From: Bradyrhizobium sp. 132
GTDB taxonomy: Bacteria > Pseudomonadota > Alphaproteobacteria > Rhizobiales > Xanthobacteraceae
Assembly (NCBI RefSeq): GCF_023074185.1
Contig: NZ_JADPKY010000142.1
Coordinates: 1-62,818 of the forward strand
Reading direction: 5' to 3'
DNA: 62,818 nt
In this document: positions 24,866-33,680 of the stretch, one piece after another
Position numbering within the stretch: the first letter of the stretch is position 1
Layout of the letters: each line of letters starts with the position of its first letter
Translations under genes and position numbers: made by a program
The notes under the pieces: generated by a model
Told to the model about the DNA's origin: nothing
What the model saw: the letters and a program-made list of their open reading frames with translations, nothing else
The model's database searches: none

Positions 24866-25912
24866 ATGCTGGCTGATCGCATTGAGGCTAAATGGATCGA
24901 CGCATTTTGCGAGATCTTTGAACGATGCGCTGTCAAGGCCGGCGATACCGCCGCGATCCTCTCGGAAACCCAGTCACGTGCGTTGAATGTTCATCTGGCG
25001 GAGCTCGCGCTGCTGCGGATGGGCGCGCGGCCGTTTCATGTGGTTATGCCGACTCCGCGTAACCGGAATATTGTTCCGGTTCGCTCAACGGGGGCGAGTG
25101 AGGCGATCCAACGGCTCGGGCCGGTCATCACCGCGCTTCAACAGGCCGGCTTTGTGGTGGATTGCACCATCGAGGGTCTAATGCATGCCGTGGAGACACC
25201 AGAGATCCTCAAGGCCGGTGCGCGCATCCTGGTGATCTCCAACGAGCATCCCGAGGCGCTGGAGCGGATGGTGCCGGATCCGGCGCTGGAGAAGCGCGTT
25301 CGCGCAGCGGCGAAGATGCTGCGCGGGACCAAGCGGATGCGGGTGACGTCAAAAGCCGGCACGGCGCTCGACGTCGATATGGTCGGCGCGTCCACGGTCG
25401 GCGTGTGGGGGTGGACGGACAAGCCCGGTACGTTGGCGCATTGGCCCGGCGGCATCGTTGTCAGCTTCCCCAAGAACGGAACGATCAATGGCACGCTGGT
25501 GATGGCGCCCGGCGACATCAACCTGACCTTCAAGCGTTACCTGACATCTCCGGTGAAGATGACACTGAAGGACGATTATGTCGTCGAGCTCGACGGCGAG
25601 GGCACGGATGCCGCGATGATGCGTGCCTATCTCGCGGCCTGGGGCGATCGGGAAGCCTATGCGGTATCCCATGTCGGTTTCGGCATGAATCCGGGCGCAC
25701 GCTACGAGGCGCTGTCGATGTATGACCAGCGCGATACCAACGGCACGGAGATTCGCGCCGTCTCCGGCAACTTCCTGTTTTCGACCGGGGCCAATGAATT
25801 CGCCGGCCGCTACACGGCGGGCCATTTCGATCTGCCGATGATGGGGACGACGATTGAGCTTGATGACCTCGCGGTGGTGCGTGAAGGGGTGCTTCAGGAC
25901 GTCTTCGGCTAG
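24866..25912 (+). CDS. NicX-like 2,5-dihydroxypyridine 5,6-dioxygenase family protein
   Basis: A 348-residue enzyme of the M29-aminopeptidase-like fold whose best-known catabolic member is NicX, the non-haem iron dioxygenase that opens 2,5-dihydroxypyridine to N-formylmaleamate. Blocks shared with NicX as I recall it: VTSKAGT, a P-G-x-x-x-HWPGG segment, GTLVMAPGDI-N-L-x-FK, SHVGFGMNPGARY and GNFLFSTGANEFAG. NicX iron ligands are a His in the SH-x-G-x-G block and the His and Asp of an H-x-D motif. Here these are His269, His320 and Asp322 (SHVGFG, GHFDLP). GACGGGAG precedes the ATG. It is last in the importer operon, so the imported compound is plausibly a heterocycle. A peptidase-like role is the alternative. 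Confidence 0.75.
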   Translation: MLADRIEAKWIDAFCEIFERCAVKAGDTAAILSETQSRALNVHLAELALLRMGARPFHVVMPTPRNRNIVPVRSTGASEAIQRLGPVITALQQAGFVVDCTIEGLMHAVETPEILKAGARILVISNEHPEALERMVPDPALEKRVRAAAKMLRGTKRMRVTSKAGTALDVDMVGASTVGVWGWTDKPGTLAHWPGGIVVSFPKNGTINGTLVMAPGDINLTFKRYLTSPVKMTLKDDYVVELDGEGTDAAMMRAYLAAWGDREAYAVSHVGFGMNPGARYEALSMYDQRDTNGTEIRAVSGNFLFSTGANEFAGRYTAGHFDLPMMGTTIELDDLAVVREGVLQDVFG

Positions 25913-26017
25913 AGCGTTTTCGAGCGAAGTGGATACCGGTTCGCGTGAAGAAAACGCGTCAAAACAAGAATGTAGAGCTTCGGTTCTGATTCAATCAGAA
26001 CCGATAATGCTCTAGCC
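25907..26017. repeat. 111-bp palindromic repeat element between convergent genes
   Basis: Bounded by inverted repeats GGCTAGAGC (25907-25915) and GCTCTAGCC (26009-26017). Inside are GCGTTTTC/GAAAACGC (25914-25921, 25950-25957) and a perfect hairpin CGGTTCTGATT-C-AATCAGAACCG (25981-26003). The sequence looks like a dispersed palindromic element of Rhizobiales. It should act as a bidirectional terminator, and both flanking genes use the TAG inside its ends as stop codon. Confidence 0.8.
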
Positions 26018-27004
26018 GCGATCGAGCACCGGCGGACGCGCCAGGTCGAAGTGCCGGAGCAGGTCGACCATGGCCTGAAGCCGCTTCACCCGATAGGCGT
26101 CGACGTCCATACCTGAATAATCGAGAAAGCCTGCGCCAGTGCGCAGGCCGATCCGGCCTTCGTGCATATTGCGGGTAATGACGTCCGGCGCGCGATACCG
26201 GTCACTGCCAAGTGCGTCCTCGAGATACCGGCTGGCGTAGTACAAAATGTCGCCGCCTCCCCAGTCGATGAATTCAAGCAACCCGAGTACGGCATAGCGG
26301 AAGCCAAATCCGTAGCGGATCGCCTTGTCGATCTCTTCTGCGCTGGCGACGCCTTCCTCGACCATGCGTGCGGCCTCGTTCATCGCGAGCGCCTGGATGC
26401 GCGGAACGATGAAGCCAGGCGTCGCCGCGCAGACCACCGGTACCTTGCCGATGCCTTCGAGCAGAGCCTTGACCTCGTCGATGATGGCGGGATCGGTAGC
26501 CTTGCCGGGCGAAACCTCGACCAGCGGTATCAGATAGGCCGGATTGAGCCAGTGCACGTTGAGGAAGCGTCGGGGGTTCACGATGGCACCTGAGAGATCG
26601 TCGACGAGAATGGTCGACGTCGTTGAGGCGATGATCGTATCCGGGCCGATCTGCTTTGAAGCCGCCCCCAGGATCTCTCTCTTCAGTTCGACGACTTCTG
26701 GGACCCCCTCAAAGACTATTCCCGCGTCGGATAGTGCAACACCGCTCTGGCTGGCCGGCGCCACCGAGACCCGTGCGATGAGCGGATCGACATCCGCCTC
26801 GGTCACTAGCCCCAGCTTCGACAGGCTGGCAAAGGTCTTCCTGACCTCGCCGAGCGCATCTGCCTCCAGCCTGGCGAAATCTTCCGCTGAGCGGGCCTTG
26901 ATGTCGATCATCGTGACCGTATGCCCCGCGTAGGCGAACGCGACGGCGATGCCGCGGCCCATGCGGCCGGCCCCGAGACAGGCAATGTTAGCTCGGCTGG
27001 TCAT
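26012..27004 (-). CDS. 3-hydroxyacyl-CoA dehydrogenase family protein
   Basis: A 330-residue NAD-dependent enzyme. The Rossmann segment is ANIACLGAGRMGRGIAVAFA. The catalytic His is in FLNVHWLNPAYLIPLVEVSP and the C-terminal helical domain has GFIVPRIQALAMNEAARMVE. The NPAYLIPLVEVSPG variant and single-domain length fit short-chain or ring-derived 3-hydroxyacyl-CoA substrates. It is the distal gene of a minus-strand series from 31736, 3 bases after the opine-dehydrogenase-like gene. Confidence 0.85.
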   Translation of the reverse strand: MTSRANIACLGAGRMGRGIAVAFAYAGHTVTMIDIKARSAEDFARLEADALGEVRKTFASLSKLGLVTEADVDPLIARVSVAPASQSGVALSDAGIVFEGVPEVVELKREILGAASKQIGPDTIIASTTSTILVDDLSGAIVNPRRFLNVHWLNPAYLIPLVEVSPGKATDPAIIDEVKALLEGIGKVPVVCAATPGFIVPRIQALAMNEAARMVEEGVASAEEIDKAIRYGFGFRYAVLGLLEFIDWGGGDILYYASRYLEDALGSDRYRAPDVITRNMHEGRIGLRTGAGFLDYSGMDVDAYRVKRLQAMVDLLRHFDLARPPVLDRG

Positions 27005-27007
27005 CGG

Positions 27008-28096
27008 TTAAAATCCCTTGCGAAGAAGCGTCTGCAGTTCGGCCTTGCCGAGATTGCCGAGCCCCAGCGTCTCGAGCGTTCGGCCGCCTTGCGCTAAATC
27101 CTCACCGCAGATTGCGCCACCGATGGCCAGGAATGCCTTGGCCAATGGCGTCGCCACGCCCGCTAGGCCGGCGACGGAGACCAGCAGCGATAGCCCAAGC
27201 CGCAAATCTTCACGCATGTAGCGATGCTCCCTCAGCACGATCCGCTCGCGCCAGTCACCGGAATCGGTCAGCCGGTCATGCGAGCCGCGCCCATACATCC
27301 AGATCTCGCCTTCCCTCGCATAATGATGGGCGAGCGGAAAATGCGGTGCGCCATATCCGAGTGCCTCACGCACGGCGATCCGCTCGGCATCGAGTGCATC
27401 CGTAACTCGGCGAATCGCGGCTTGCGTTCCTTCCTTGTGGATGTCCCACCGCTCGAAATGCTCGATCGGGCCCGCATTCATCACGATCAGAGGCGGATGG
27501 ATAATCGGGCCTGCGTTCATCAGCGCGCCGGAGAGAGCATCTCCGCACGGCTCGACCGCGCCGGGGAAAGCCTGTCCAATCACCTCAAGTGCATGCGGCG
27601 CTTGATCGAGCGGGAAAACGCCGACCGGAAGTCGCTTGGCGCGGATGGTGATCGCGACCTCGAATGGCCCGTGCTTGCGGGTCAGCCAGGGTAACGTCCC
27701 GGTCTCAGCAAAGCTCGCCTTGGCGCGATTGTCCGCATCCCGCGCAGCCTGTGCGAAGATCATCGAGCCGAACGTCGCCGGCGGCAGAAACACGACCTGT
27801 CCATTTCGTAGATGTGGAGCAAGCAGCCGCGCAATGTCGGGCTGCGCGAAGGCAGGTGCAGGGCACAGGATCAACTCTGCGCCGTCGACCGCTTCGGCAA
27901 TGTCAGCCGTTAGCACCGCGAGCTTGACGTCGTGAGGACCGTTATGATCCTTCACCAGGATGCGCGAGCCGGCGGCGCGATGGGCTGCGACCTGATTCGC
28001 GTCGCGGCGCCAGAGCCGGACCGCATGTCCCGACAGCGCAAAATCGCCCGCGGCCGCGAAAGAGCCGTTCCCCCCGCCTAGAACCGCAATCTTCAA
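27008..28096 (-). CDS. NAD/NADP octopine/nopaline dehydrogenase family protein
   Basis: A 362-residue protein with Rossmann start KIAVLGGGNGSFAAAGDFAL and the all-helical opine dehydrogenase domain (MNAGPIIHPPLIVMNAG, then HYAREGEIWMYGRGSHDRLT). Family members reductively join an amino acid to a keto acid or run the reverse. This fold in an aminobenzoate-type cluster is unexpected and suggests it handles an amino- or imino-intermediate. It overlaps the upstream ligase gene by 4 bases, so it belongs to the operon. Confidence 0.78.
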   Translation of the reverse strand: MKIAVLGGGNGSFAAAGDFALSGHAVRLWRRDANQVAAHRAAGSRILVKDHNGPHDVKLAVLTADIAEAVDGAELILCPAPAFAQPDIARLLAPHLRNGQVVFLPPATFGSMIFAQAARDADNRAKASFAETGTLPWLTRKHGPFEVAITIRAKRLPVGVFPLDQAPHALEVIGQAFPGAVEPCGDALSGALMNAGPIIHPPLIVMNAGPIEHFERWDIHKEGTQAAIRRVTDALDAERIAVREALGYGAPHFPLAHHYAREGEIWMYGRGSHDRLTDSGDWRERIVLREHRYMREDLRLGLSLLVSVAGLAGVATPLAKAFLAIGGAICGEDLAQGGRTLETLGLGNLGKAELQTLLRKGF

Positions 28097-29616
28097 GATG
28101 CTTCTCCTCGCGTGCGCGATTGCGCATCAAGCTGCTTCAGCAGAAAATGCTGGACCTTGCCCAGCGCAGTGCGCGGCAGGTCGGTGACGAAAACGATCTC
28201 GCGCGGAACCTTGTAGCGCGCGAGTTGTGCCTGAAGATGCACTTTCAACTCGTCTGCTTCCAGTCGACAGCCGGATCGCTGAATCACATAGGCGATTGGC
28301 ACTTCGTCCCAACGCGGATCGGGCCGGCCGATCACGGCGCATTCGCTGACATCGGGGTGTTCGAGCAGGACGCGCTCGACCTCTGCAGGGTAGACATTCT
28401 CGCCGCCGGATATGATCATGTTTTTCTTGCGATCTCGGACCCAGAAATAGCCGTCCGCATCGCACAGGCCGATATCGCCGGTGCGATACCAGCCGTCGTG
28501 CAGCACATCGCGCGTGGCGTCCGCATTGCTCCAATATTCGAAGAACACGTGGGGGCCGCGAACCGCGATCTCGCCCGGCCCGCCCGCCGGCATCTCGTTG
28601 CCGGCCTGATCAATCACCTTCGCTTCGCAGCACAGGCCGGCAAGTCCCGTCGATCCTGCGCGCGAGAGATCGCCACCAAGCCGAGTGTAGACTGCGATGG
28701 GACAAGTCTCCGTCGAGCCGTAGACCTGAAGCACCGGGACGCCACGGGCGACGAAGCGGTCGATCAGATGCGGCGGCACGATGGTCGAGCCGGTCGTGAC
28801 GGCCTTGAGTGATGAAAGATCGGTCGTGGCCCAGGCGGGATGCTCGCTTACGGCCTGGATGATCGCCGGCACCATCACGGTCAGTGTCGGTCGTTCCCGT
28901 TCGATGGCTGCAAGCGCAGTGTCCGGCGTGAAGCGCGCGTGAACCGTGACCGTCGCGCCTAGCTGGAGCGCCGGCGTGGTCTGGATGTTGAGGCCGCCGA
29001 CATGGAAAAACGGCAGCAGCGTCAGCACATGGTCGTCGGACGTCATGTTGTGCATGTGCTGGCTCATGACGCCGTTCCAGAACAGCGCCTCCTGGCGCAG
29101 CACCGCGCCTTTGGGCCGTCCGGTCGTTCCTGACGTGTAGACAATAAGGAGCGGGCAGGAGAGATCAGTGTGCGGGTTGCGGCCGGTGCCCCCGCTTCGA
29201 GCCAACAGGTTTTCGAACGTCGTGCCGCGAAGCGGCTCGAAGTCGAGCCCGACAATTGCAGTCCCCTCAAGCTCGGCAAGAACGCCTTCAAATGCCTGCT
29301 CGAGCACCAAAACCTTGGCGCCGGCATCGGTGAGGATGAAAAGCTGCTCGGCGATAGCGAGCCGCCAGTTCAGGGGCACCAGCATCGCGCCGAGCCGGGC
29401 GCAGGCATAGAGCAGAACCAGATAGTCCGGCCGGTTCAGGCTGAGGATGGCGACGCGGTCGCCCCGGCCTACGCCGAGCTCCTGCTTCAACGTCGCCGCG
29501 GTCCGCTCGATCCGTGCGGCGAACGCTGCATAGCTCAACCGCTCGCCTTCAAAGGCAATGGCTGTCTTGTCTGGCGCGAACGCCGCGTTGCGATCGATCA
29601 GACTACAGAGGTCCAC
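28093..29616 (-). CDS. AMP-forming acyl-CoA synthetase
   Basis: A 507-residue adenylate-forming ligase. The P-loop is LLIVYTSGTTGRPKGAVLRQ, the A5 motif VYGSTETCPI, the A7 motif GWYRTGDIG, and the A10 lysine lies in PRTALGKVQHFLLK. GTG at 29616 is chosen as start because it falls 2 bases after the stop of the acyl-CoA dehydrogenase. A longer frame would read into that gene. Probable role: activation of an aliphatic or ring-derived acid in the pathway. This is the second ligase of the module (see 39921). Confidence 0.82.
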   Translation of the reverse strand: MDLCSLIDRNAAFAPDKTAIAFEGERLSYAAFAARIERTAATLKQELGVGRGDRVAILSLNRPDYLVLLYACARLGAMLVPLNWRLAIAEQLFILTDAGAKVLVLEQAFEGVLAELEGTAIVGLDFEPLRGTTFENLLARSGGTGRNPHTDLSCPLLIVYTSGTTGRPKGAVLRQEALFWNGVMSQHMHNMTSDDHVLTLLPFFHVGGLNIQTTPALQLGATVTVHARFTPDTALAAIERERPTLTVMVPAIIQAVSEHPAWATTDLSSLKAVTTGSTIVPPHLIDRFVARGVPVLQVYGSTETCPIAVYTRLGGDLSRAGSTGLAGLCCEAKVIDQAGNEMPAGGPGEIAVRGPHVFFEYWSNADATRDVLHDGWYRTGDIGLCDADGYFWVRDRKKNMIISGGENVYPAEVERVLLEHPDVSECAVIGRPDPRWDEVPIAYVIQRSGCRLEADELKVHLQAQLARYKVPREIVFVTDLPRTALGKVQHFLLKQLDAQSRTRGEAS

Positions 29617-29618
29617 CG

Positions 29619-30908
29619 TCAGTCGTCCGTTTCGCCGGCCTCGTATAGTGCTTCGCGTCCGATCCGGTCGAGGCAGAGCTCGGCTGTCCAAGGCAGCATC
29701 AGCGAGCCGCAGCGGCTGTCTCGATAGATGCGCTCGAGCGGCAGCGAGCGGAGCATGGCCTGGCCGCCGCAGGTCCGGATCGCGAGTGTAGCGAGCTCAT
29801 TGGCGCCCTCCATCACCGAATATTGCGCGGCATAGGCGCGCAGCACCTGCTCCTTGCTCGGATTGGCGCGGGCCTCGGTGACGGCCTGGAACCAGATCGC
29901 CTTGATCTGCTCGAGCTTGATCTCCATCTGCGCGACCGCAATTTGCTTGGTCGGATACATCCGGCGCTTGATCGGCGGCATGCCCGGTATTTCGCCGCGC
30001 AGATATCGCACGGTGAAGTCATAGGCGGCTTGCGCAAGGCCCATATAGGTCGGCGACAGCGTCAGGAACATGTGCGGCCAGCGCATCGCGGCCTGGAAAT
30101 AGACGCCCCGCGGCATCAGCGCCGAATCTCCCGGCACGAACACGTCCTTGAACAGCAGCGTGCGCGAGACCGTTCCGCGCATCCCGAGCGGATCCCAGTC
30201 GCCGACGACCGAAACGCCTTCCGATTTTGCGGGGATGGCGAGGTAAAGCGTATTGCGGCGCGAAGCCTTTTCGCCTTCCTCGATCTCGGTGCAGAGCACG
30301 CCGTAATAGTCCGCATGTCCGGAGAGCGATGCAAAGATCTTCTTGCCGTTGACGATCCAGCCGCCTTCGGCCGGCCGTGCTTCCGTGCCGAAAGCGACGC
30401 CGCCTGCCGCTGCCGCACCACCCTCCGAGAAGGGCTGCGAATAGATCGCGCCATCCTCGACGATGCGCTTGTAGTGGACTGCACGCCGCCCTTCGTGCTC
30501 GGCGCGGGTCTCAGCGTCCATATCGAGATCGTCGGCGAGCGGGCCCGACCACAGCGTCGAGCAGACATGCATGTTCCAGGTGAGCGCAGTCGCGCCGCAA
30601 TAACGGCCGATTTCGGCTGCCGCCAAAGCGTAGGTCTGGTAGTTTGCGCCGAGCCCGCCATGTTTCTTGGGGACGGCAATGCCGAGCAGGCCGACGCGAT
30701 GCAGGTCGCGATAATTCTCGGACGGGAAGATCGCCTCGCGGTCGTAAGTCGCGGCGCGGCCAGCGAACACGCTCTGGCCGATCTCGCGCGCCCGCGCGAT
30801 GATGCCGGCTTGTTCGTCGCTCAGGCGGAACGCGACGGGATCGAAGATCGGCGCATCGAGCGCGACCTTGTCGGTTGCGCCGATATTCTTGCTGACTTGC
30901 ATGGTCAT
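29619..30908 (-). CDS. Acyl-CoA dehydrogenase
   Basis: A 429-residue FAD enzyme. Blocks seen: GLLGIAVPKKHGGLGANYQT, a middle beta-domain with GGWIVNGKKIFASLSGHADY and GDWDPLGMRGTVSRTLLFKD, and a helical end with ATLAIRTCGGQAMLRSLPLE and RIYRDSRCGSL. Length and motifs are normal. It would oxidise an acyl-CoA made by the adjacent ligase or by ring opening. It lies 12 bases after the hydrolase gene. Confidence 0.88.
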   Translation of the reverse strand: MTMQVSKNIGATDKVALDAPIFDPVAFRLSDEQAGIIARAREIGQSVFAGRAATYDREAIFPSENYRDLHRVGLLGIAVPKKHGGLGANYQTYALAAAEIGRYCGATALTWNMHVCSTLWSGPLADDLDMDAETRAEHEGRRAVHYKRIVEDGAIYSQPFSEGGAAAAGGVAFGTEARPAEGGWIVNGKKIFASLSGHADYYGVLCTEIEEGEKASRRNTLYLAIPAKSEGVSVVGDWDPLGMRGTVSRTLLFKDVFVPGDSALMPRGVYFQAAMRWPHMFLTLSPTYMGLAQAAYDFTVRYLRGEIPGMPPIKRRMYPTKQIAVAQMEIKLEQIKAIWFQAVTEARANPSKEQVLRAYAAQYSVMEGANELATLAIRTCGGQAMLRSLPLERIYRDSRCGSLMLPWTAELCLDRIGREALYEAGETDD

Positions 30909-30920
30909 GGCGCAGTTACC

Positions 30921-31736
30921 CTACGTTTTGGTCGCGACGGAGTTCAGGAACCGACCGAGGGCCCCGTCAAAGGCATCGGGGCGCTCAAGGTTCGCAAGAT
31001 GGCCGGCACCGGCCAACTCGACATATTCGGCAAATGGAATGTAGGTCGCCGTCTTCGCCATCATGGCGGCCGGCGCGTTGTTGTCCCTGGAGCCGGACAG
31101 CAGCAGCGTCGGGATGGAAATGTCCTTGAGCGTGGCTCGCTGATCGAATCCAATCAAGGCCAGCATCATGGCGCGATAGCTCGCCTCGGGCACGCTTGCC
31201 ATGCACTCGCGTGCGAGCTCCATTCCCTTGGGATCAGGATCGTCGCCCACGAGTTCCTCCACCAGAGAGGGCGCCAGCGACTTCATCGTTTCCCCGCGAT
31301 CGAGCGGTCCCAGGCGTGCGGCGAGAAACGATTTCTGCCAATCGCCATCGGCCTTGCCGAAGGCCGGGCTGGTCTGCGCCAGCACGACTGCGCGCGCCGG
31401 TTTTGGGGATTGCACCAGCCATTTCTGGACGATCATGCCGCCGATGGAATGGCCAACCAGAATGGGCCTGCTCGCACCAAGCTGCTCGATGAATTGCTGG
31501 AGCGCATCGGCCAGGGCAGCGATGCTGACGCTGGCGAGCGGCGCCGATCCGCCATAGCCCGGCATGTCCCACGCAATCGCGTGGAAGCGGTCGCCGAATG
31601 TAGCAAGCTGCTGCCGCCAGGCCCGTGCCGCACCGCCGATTCCGTGCAGGAAAATCAGAGGCGTCGCGCCCGGATCGCCGGCGGCTTCATAGGCGAAGCG
31701 GCCGTCCTTTGTTATCATTGGCGCAGGCTGCGACAC
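30921..31736 (-). CDS. Alpha/beta-fold hydrolase
   Basis: A 271-residue serine hydrolase: oxyanion motif LIFLHGIGGAARAWRQQL, nucleophile elbow GHSIGG, acid residue near GSRDNNAP and catalytic His in AGAGHLANLE. The arrangement resembles 3-oxoadipate enol-lactonase and ring-fission-product hydrolases. It is the first gene of the minus-strand series and is divergent from the SDR gene. An operator-like palindrome stands 63 bases upstream of its start. Confidence 0.85.
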   Translation of the reverse strand: MSQPAPMITKDGRFAYEAAGDPGATPLIFLHGIGGAARAWRQQLATFGDRFHAIAWDMPGYGGSAPLASVSIAALADALQQFIEQLGASRPILVGHSIGGMIVQKWLVQSPKPARAVVLAQTSPAFGKADGDWQKSFLAARLGPLDRGETMKSLAPSLVEELVGDDPDPKGMELARECMASVPEASYRAMMLALIGFDQRATLKDISIPTLLLSGSRDNNAPAAMMAKTATYIPFAEYVELAGAGHLANLERPDAFDGALGRFLNSVATKT

Positions 31737-31798
31737 GCGACATCCTTTTGCTCGGCCCTTCGATGCTAACAGGCCTGTGAGGGATGGGAAGAGATAAT

Positions 31799-31810
31799 TT
31801 TATACTTAAA
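31799..31810. promoter_or_regulatory. Putative MarR-type operator, divergent promoter
   Basis: Minus strand TTTAAGTATAAA, one base from the copy at 39857 (TTTAAGCATAAA). It lies between the divergent hydrolase and SDR genes. Confidence 0.55.
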
Positions 31811-31878
31811 GCAATTTTTGGGCCGGTCGTTGGCGTGCAGTTGTTCGCGGTGCCAAGTCGAGGCTTGTTTGCAAAAGT

Positions 31879-31890
31879 TTGAAGGTTAAA
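31879..31890. promoter_or_regulatory. Weak second operator-like site
   Basis: TTGAAGGTTAAA, two or three mismatches from the shared TTTRAGCNTAAA pattern. It is 54 bases before the SDR start, in an AT-rich stretch with two ATATATC runs. Confidence 0.3.
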
Positions 31891-31944
31891 ATATATCAAA
31901 ATATATCCAAGAGAGCGATCAGCAGAATGCAAGGAAGCCAGCGC

Positions 31945-32706
31945 ATGTCCGGATTACCGCATTCGCCGCACGCGCTGGTGACCGGTGGCGGTCGCGGCAT
32001 CGGTCGCGCTATCGCGGCAGCGCTCGTCGAGGCCGGCGCCACGGTGACGGTGCTTGGCCGGAACGCCGCGACGCTTGAAGAGGCCGTCAGTGCAGGAGCT
32101 GCGCATTTCGCGGCCGTCGCCGACGTCTCGAACGAAACCTCTTTGAAGGCCGCCATCGCTGAAGCGAGCGCGCGGCAGCCGATCGACATTCTGATCGCCA
32201 ACGCGGGAAGTGCCGAGTCCGCGCCGTTCTTCAAATCCGACAGCGCCCTGTTTGCGCGCATGATGGACGTCAATTTCATGGGCGTGGTCCATGCCATCAG
32301 CGGTGTGCTGCCCGGGATGAAGGATCGCCCCTACGGGCGCATCGTCGCGATCGCGTCGACGGCCGGGCTCAAGGGCTATGCCTACGTCAGCGCGTACACT
32401 GCGGCCAAGCATGCTGTGGTCGGTCTCGTGCGGTCCCTCGCTATCGAGATGGCTGGCAGCAGCGTAACCGTAAACGCGGTGTGCCCCGGTTTCACCGACA
32501 CGGATCTTGTCGCCGGCAGCATCGAGAACATCATGAAAAAGACGGGGCGTAGTCGCGAGCAGGCCATTGCCGAGCTCGCGAAACATAATCCGCAGGGACG
32601 GTTGATCACGCCCCAGGAGGTCGCCGATGCCGTGCTCTGGCTGTGCGGCGGGAGCGCCGGTGCGATCACCGGGCAGGCGATCGCTGTTGCCGGTGGTGAG
32701 ATTTAG
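31945..32706 (+). CDS. Short-chain dehydrogenase/reductase
   Basis: A 253-residue NAD(P)-dependent oxidoreductase: cofactor motif TGGGRGIGRAIA, NAG in LIANAGSAES, catalytic YxxxK in YVSAYTAAKHA, and a PG motif (CPGFTDTDLV). ATG at 31945 is chosen because AAGGAAG precedes it; frames opening at 31879 or 31927 run through the operator region. The substrate is probably a 3-hydroxyacyl-CoA or cyclic ketone of the aminobenzoate-type module. Confidence 0.85.
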   Translation: MSGLPHSPHALVTGGGRGIGRAIAAALVEAGATVTVLGRNAATLEEAVSAGAAHFAAVADVSNETSLKAAIAEASARQPIDILIANAGSAESAPFFKSDSALFARMMDVNFMGVVHAISGVLPGMKDRPYGRIVAIASTAGLKGYAYVSAYTAAKHAVVGLVRSLAIEMAGSSVTVNAVCPGFTDTDLVAGSIENIMKKTGRSREQAIAELAKHNPQGRLITPQEVADAVLWLCGGSAGAITGQAIAVAGGEI

Positions 32707-32749
32707 CGCGCCTGGCATGGGCACATAATAAGAAATCCAAGGAGATCGC

Positions 32750-33586
32750 ATGAGCAGACCAGCCAACCCCGTGACCTTGCCGCTCGCGGACTATTCGCCG
32801 CAGCACTTCCTGTTCGCCGTAGTCGATGGCGTTGCAACAGTTACGCTCAATCGTCAGGAACGGAAGAATCCGCTGACCTTCGAGAGCTATCGCGAACTCA
32901 CCGATTTCTTTCGCGCTTGCGCGTTCGATGATGCGGTCAAGTCCATCGTCATGACAGGCGCCGGTGCCAATTTCTCGTCCGGCGGCGATGTGTTCGAGAT
33001 CATCGGTCCGCTCGTGAAGATGGACACCAAGGGGCTGACGGCGTTTACGCGGATGACCGGCGACCTCGTCAAGGCGATGCGGGCCTGCCCGCAGCCGATC
33101 GTGGCGGCGGTCGAAGGGATCTGCGCCGGCGCGGGCGCAATCATCGCCATGGCGTCGGACATGCGGCTTGCGGCGAGCGGGACCAAGGTCGCATTCCTCT
33201 TCAACAAGGTGGGCCTTGCCGGTTGTGACATGGGCGCCTGCGCGATCCTGCCGCGGATCATCGGACAGTCCCGCGCCTCCGAGTTGCTCTACACCGGCCG
33301 GTTCATGACTGCGGAGGAGGGCGAGCGCTGGGGTTTCTTCAGCCGCATCGTCACATCGGAGCAGGTGCTGCCCCAGGCACAGCTGCTGGCCAAGCAGATT
33401 GCGGAGGGACCGACCTTTGCCAACACCATGACCAAGCGGATGCTGGCGATGGAATGGGCGATGTCGGTGGAGGAGGCGATCGAGGCGGAAGCTGTTGCTC
33501 AAGCGCTGTGCATGACGACGGCGGATTTCGAACGGGCCTTCGAGGCCTTCGCCAACAAGGTCAAGCCGGTCTTCAGGGGCGACTAA
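32750..33586 (+). CDS. Enoyl-CoA hydratase/isomerase family protein
   Basis: A 278-residue crotonase-fold protein. ATVTLNRQERKNPLTFESYR, the oxyanion loop GANFSSGGDVFEI, and AAVEGICAGAGAIIAMASDM are visible. A second block is FNKVGLAGCDMGACAILPRI. An AAGGAG ribosome-binding site lies upstream. It follows the SDR by 43 bases. It would hydrate or open a ring-derived unsaturated CoA thioester after the fused oxygenase. Confidence 0.87.
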   Translation: MSRPANPVTLPLADYSPQHFLFAVVDGVATVTLNRQERKNPLTFESYRELTDFFRACAFDDAVKSIVMTGAGANFSSGGDVFEIIGPLVKMDTKGLTAFTRMTGDLVKAMRACPQPIVAAVEGICAGAGAIIAMASDMRLAASGTKVAFLFNKVGLAGCDMGACAILPRIIGQSRASELLYTGRFMTAEEGERWGFFSRIVTSEQVLPQAQLLAKQIAEGPTFANTMTKRMLAMEWAMSVEEAIEAEAVAQALCMTTADFERAFEAFANKVKPVFRGD

Positions 33587-33635
33587 GCCGGGCTTTGCCG
33601 GCATCCTGCCGCAATGGGGACTTGCGCGAAATTAG

Positions 33636-33647
33636 TTTAGGCTTAAA
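33636..33647. promoter_or_regulatory. Putative MarR-type operator before the fused oxygenase gene
   Basis: TTTAGGCTTAAA, 33 bases before the ATG at 33681. Near-palindrome of the TTTRAGCNTAAA type. Confidence 0.6.
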
Positions 33648-33680
33648 ATAGTTTCGGCGGGTTGAACTGGCGAGGCTCCC

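Noticed and set aside
29823..31769. Plus-strand open frame of 648 codons across the acyl-CoA dehydrogenase and hydrolase genes
   Set aside because: It spans two well-supported minus-strand genes and has no recognisable domain.
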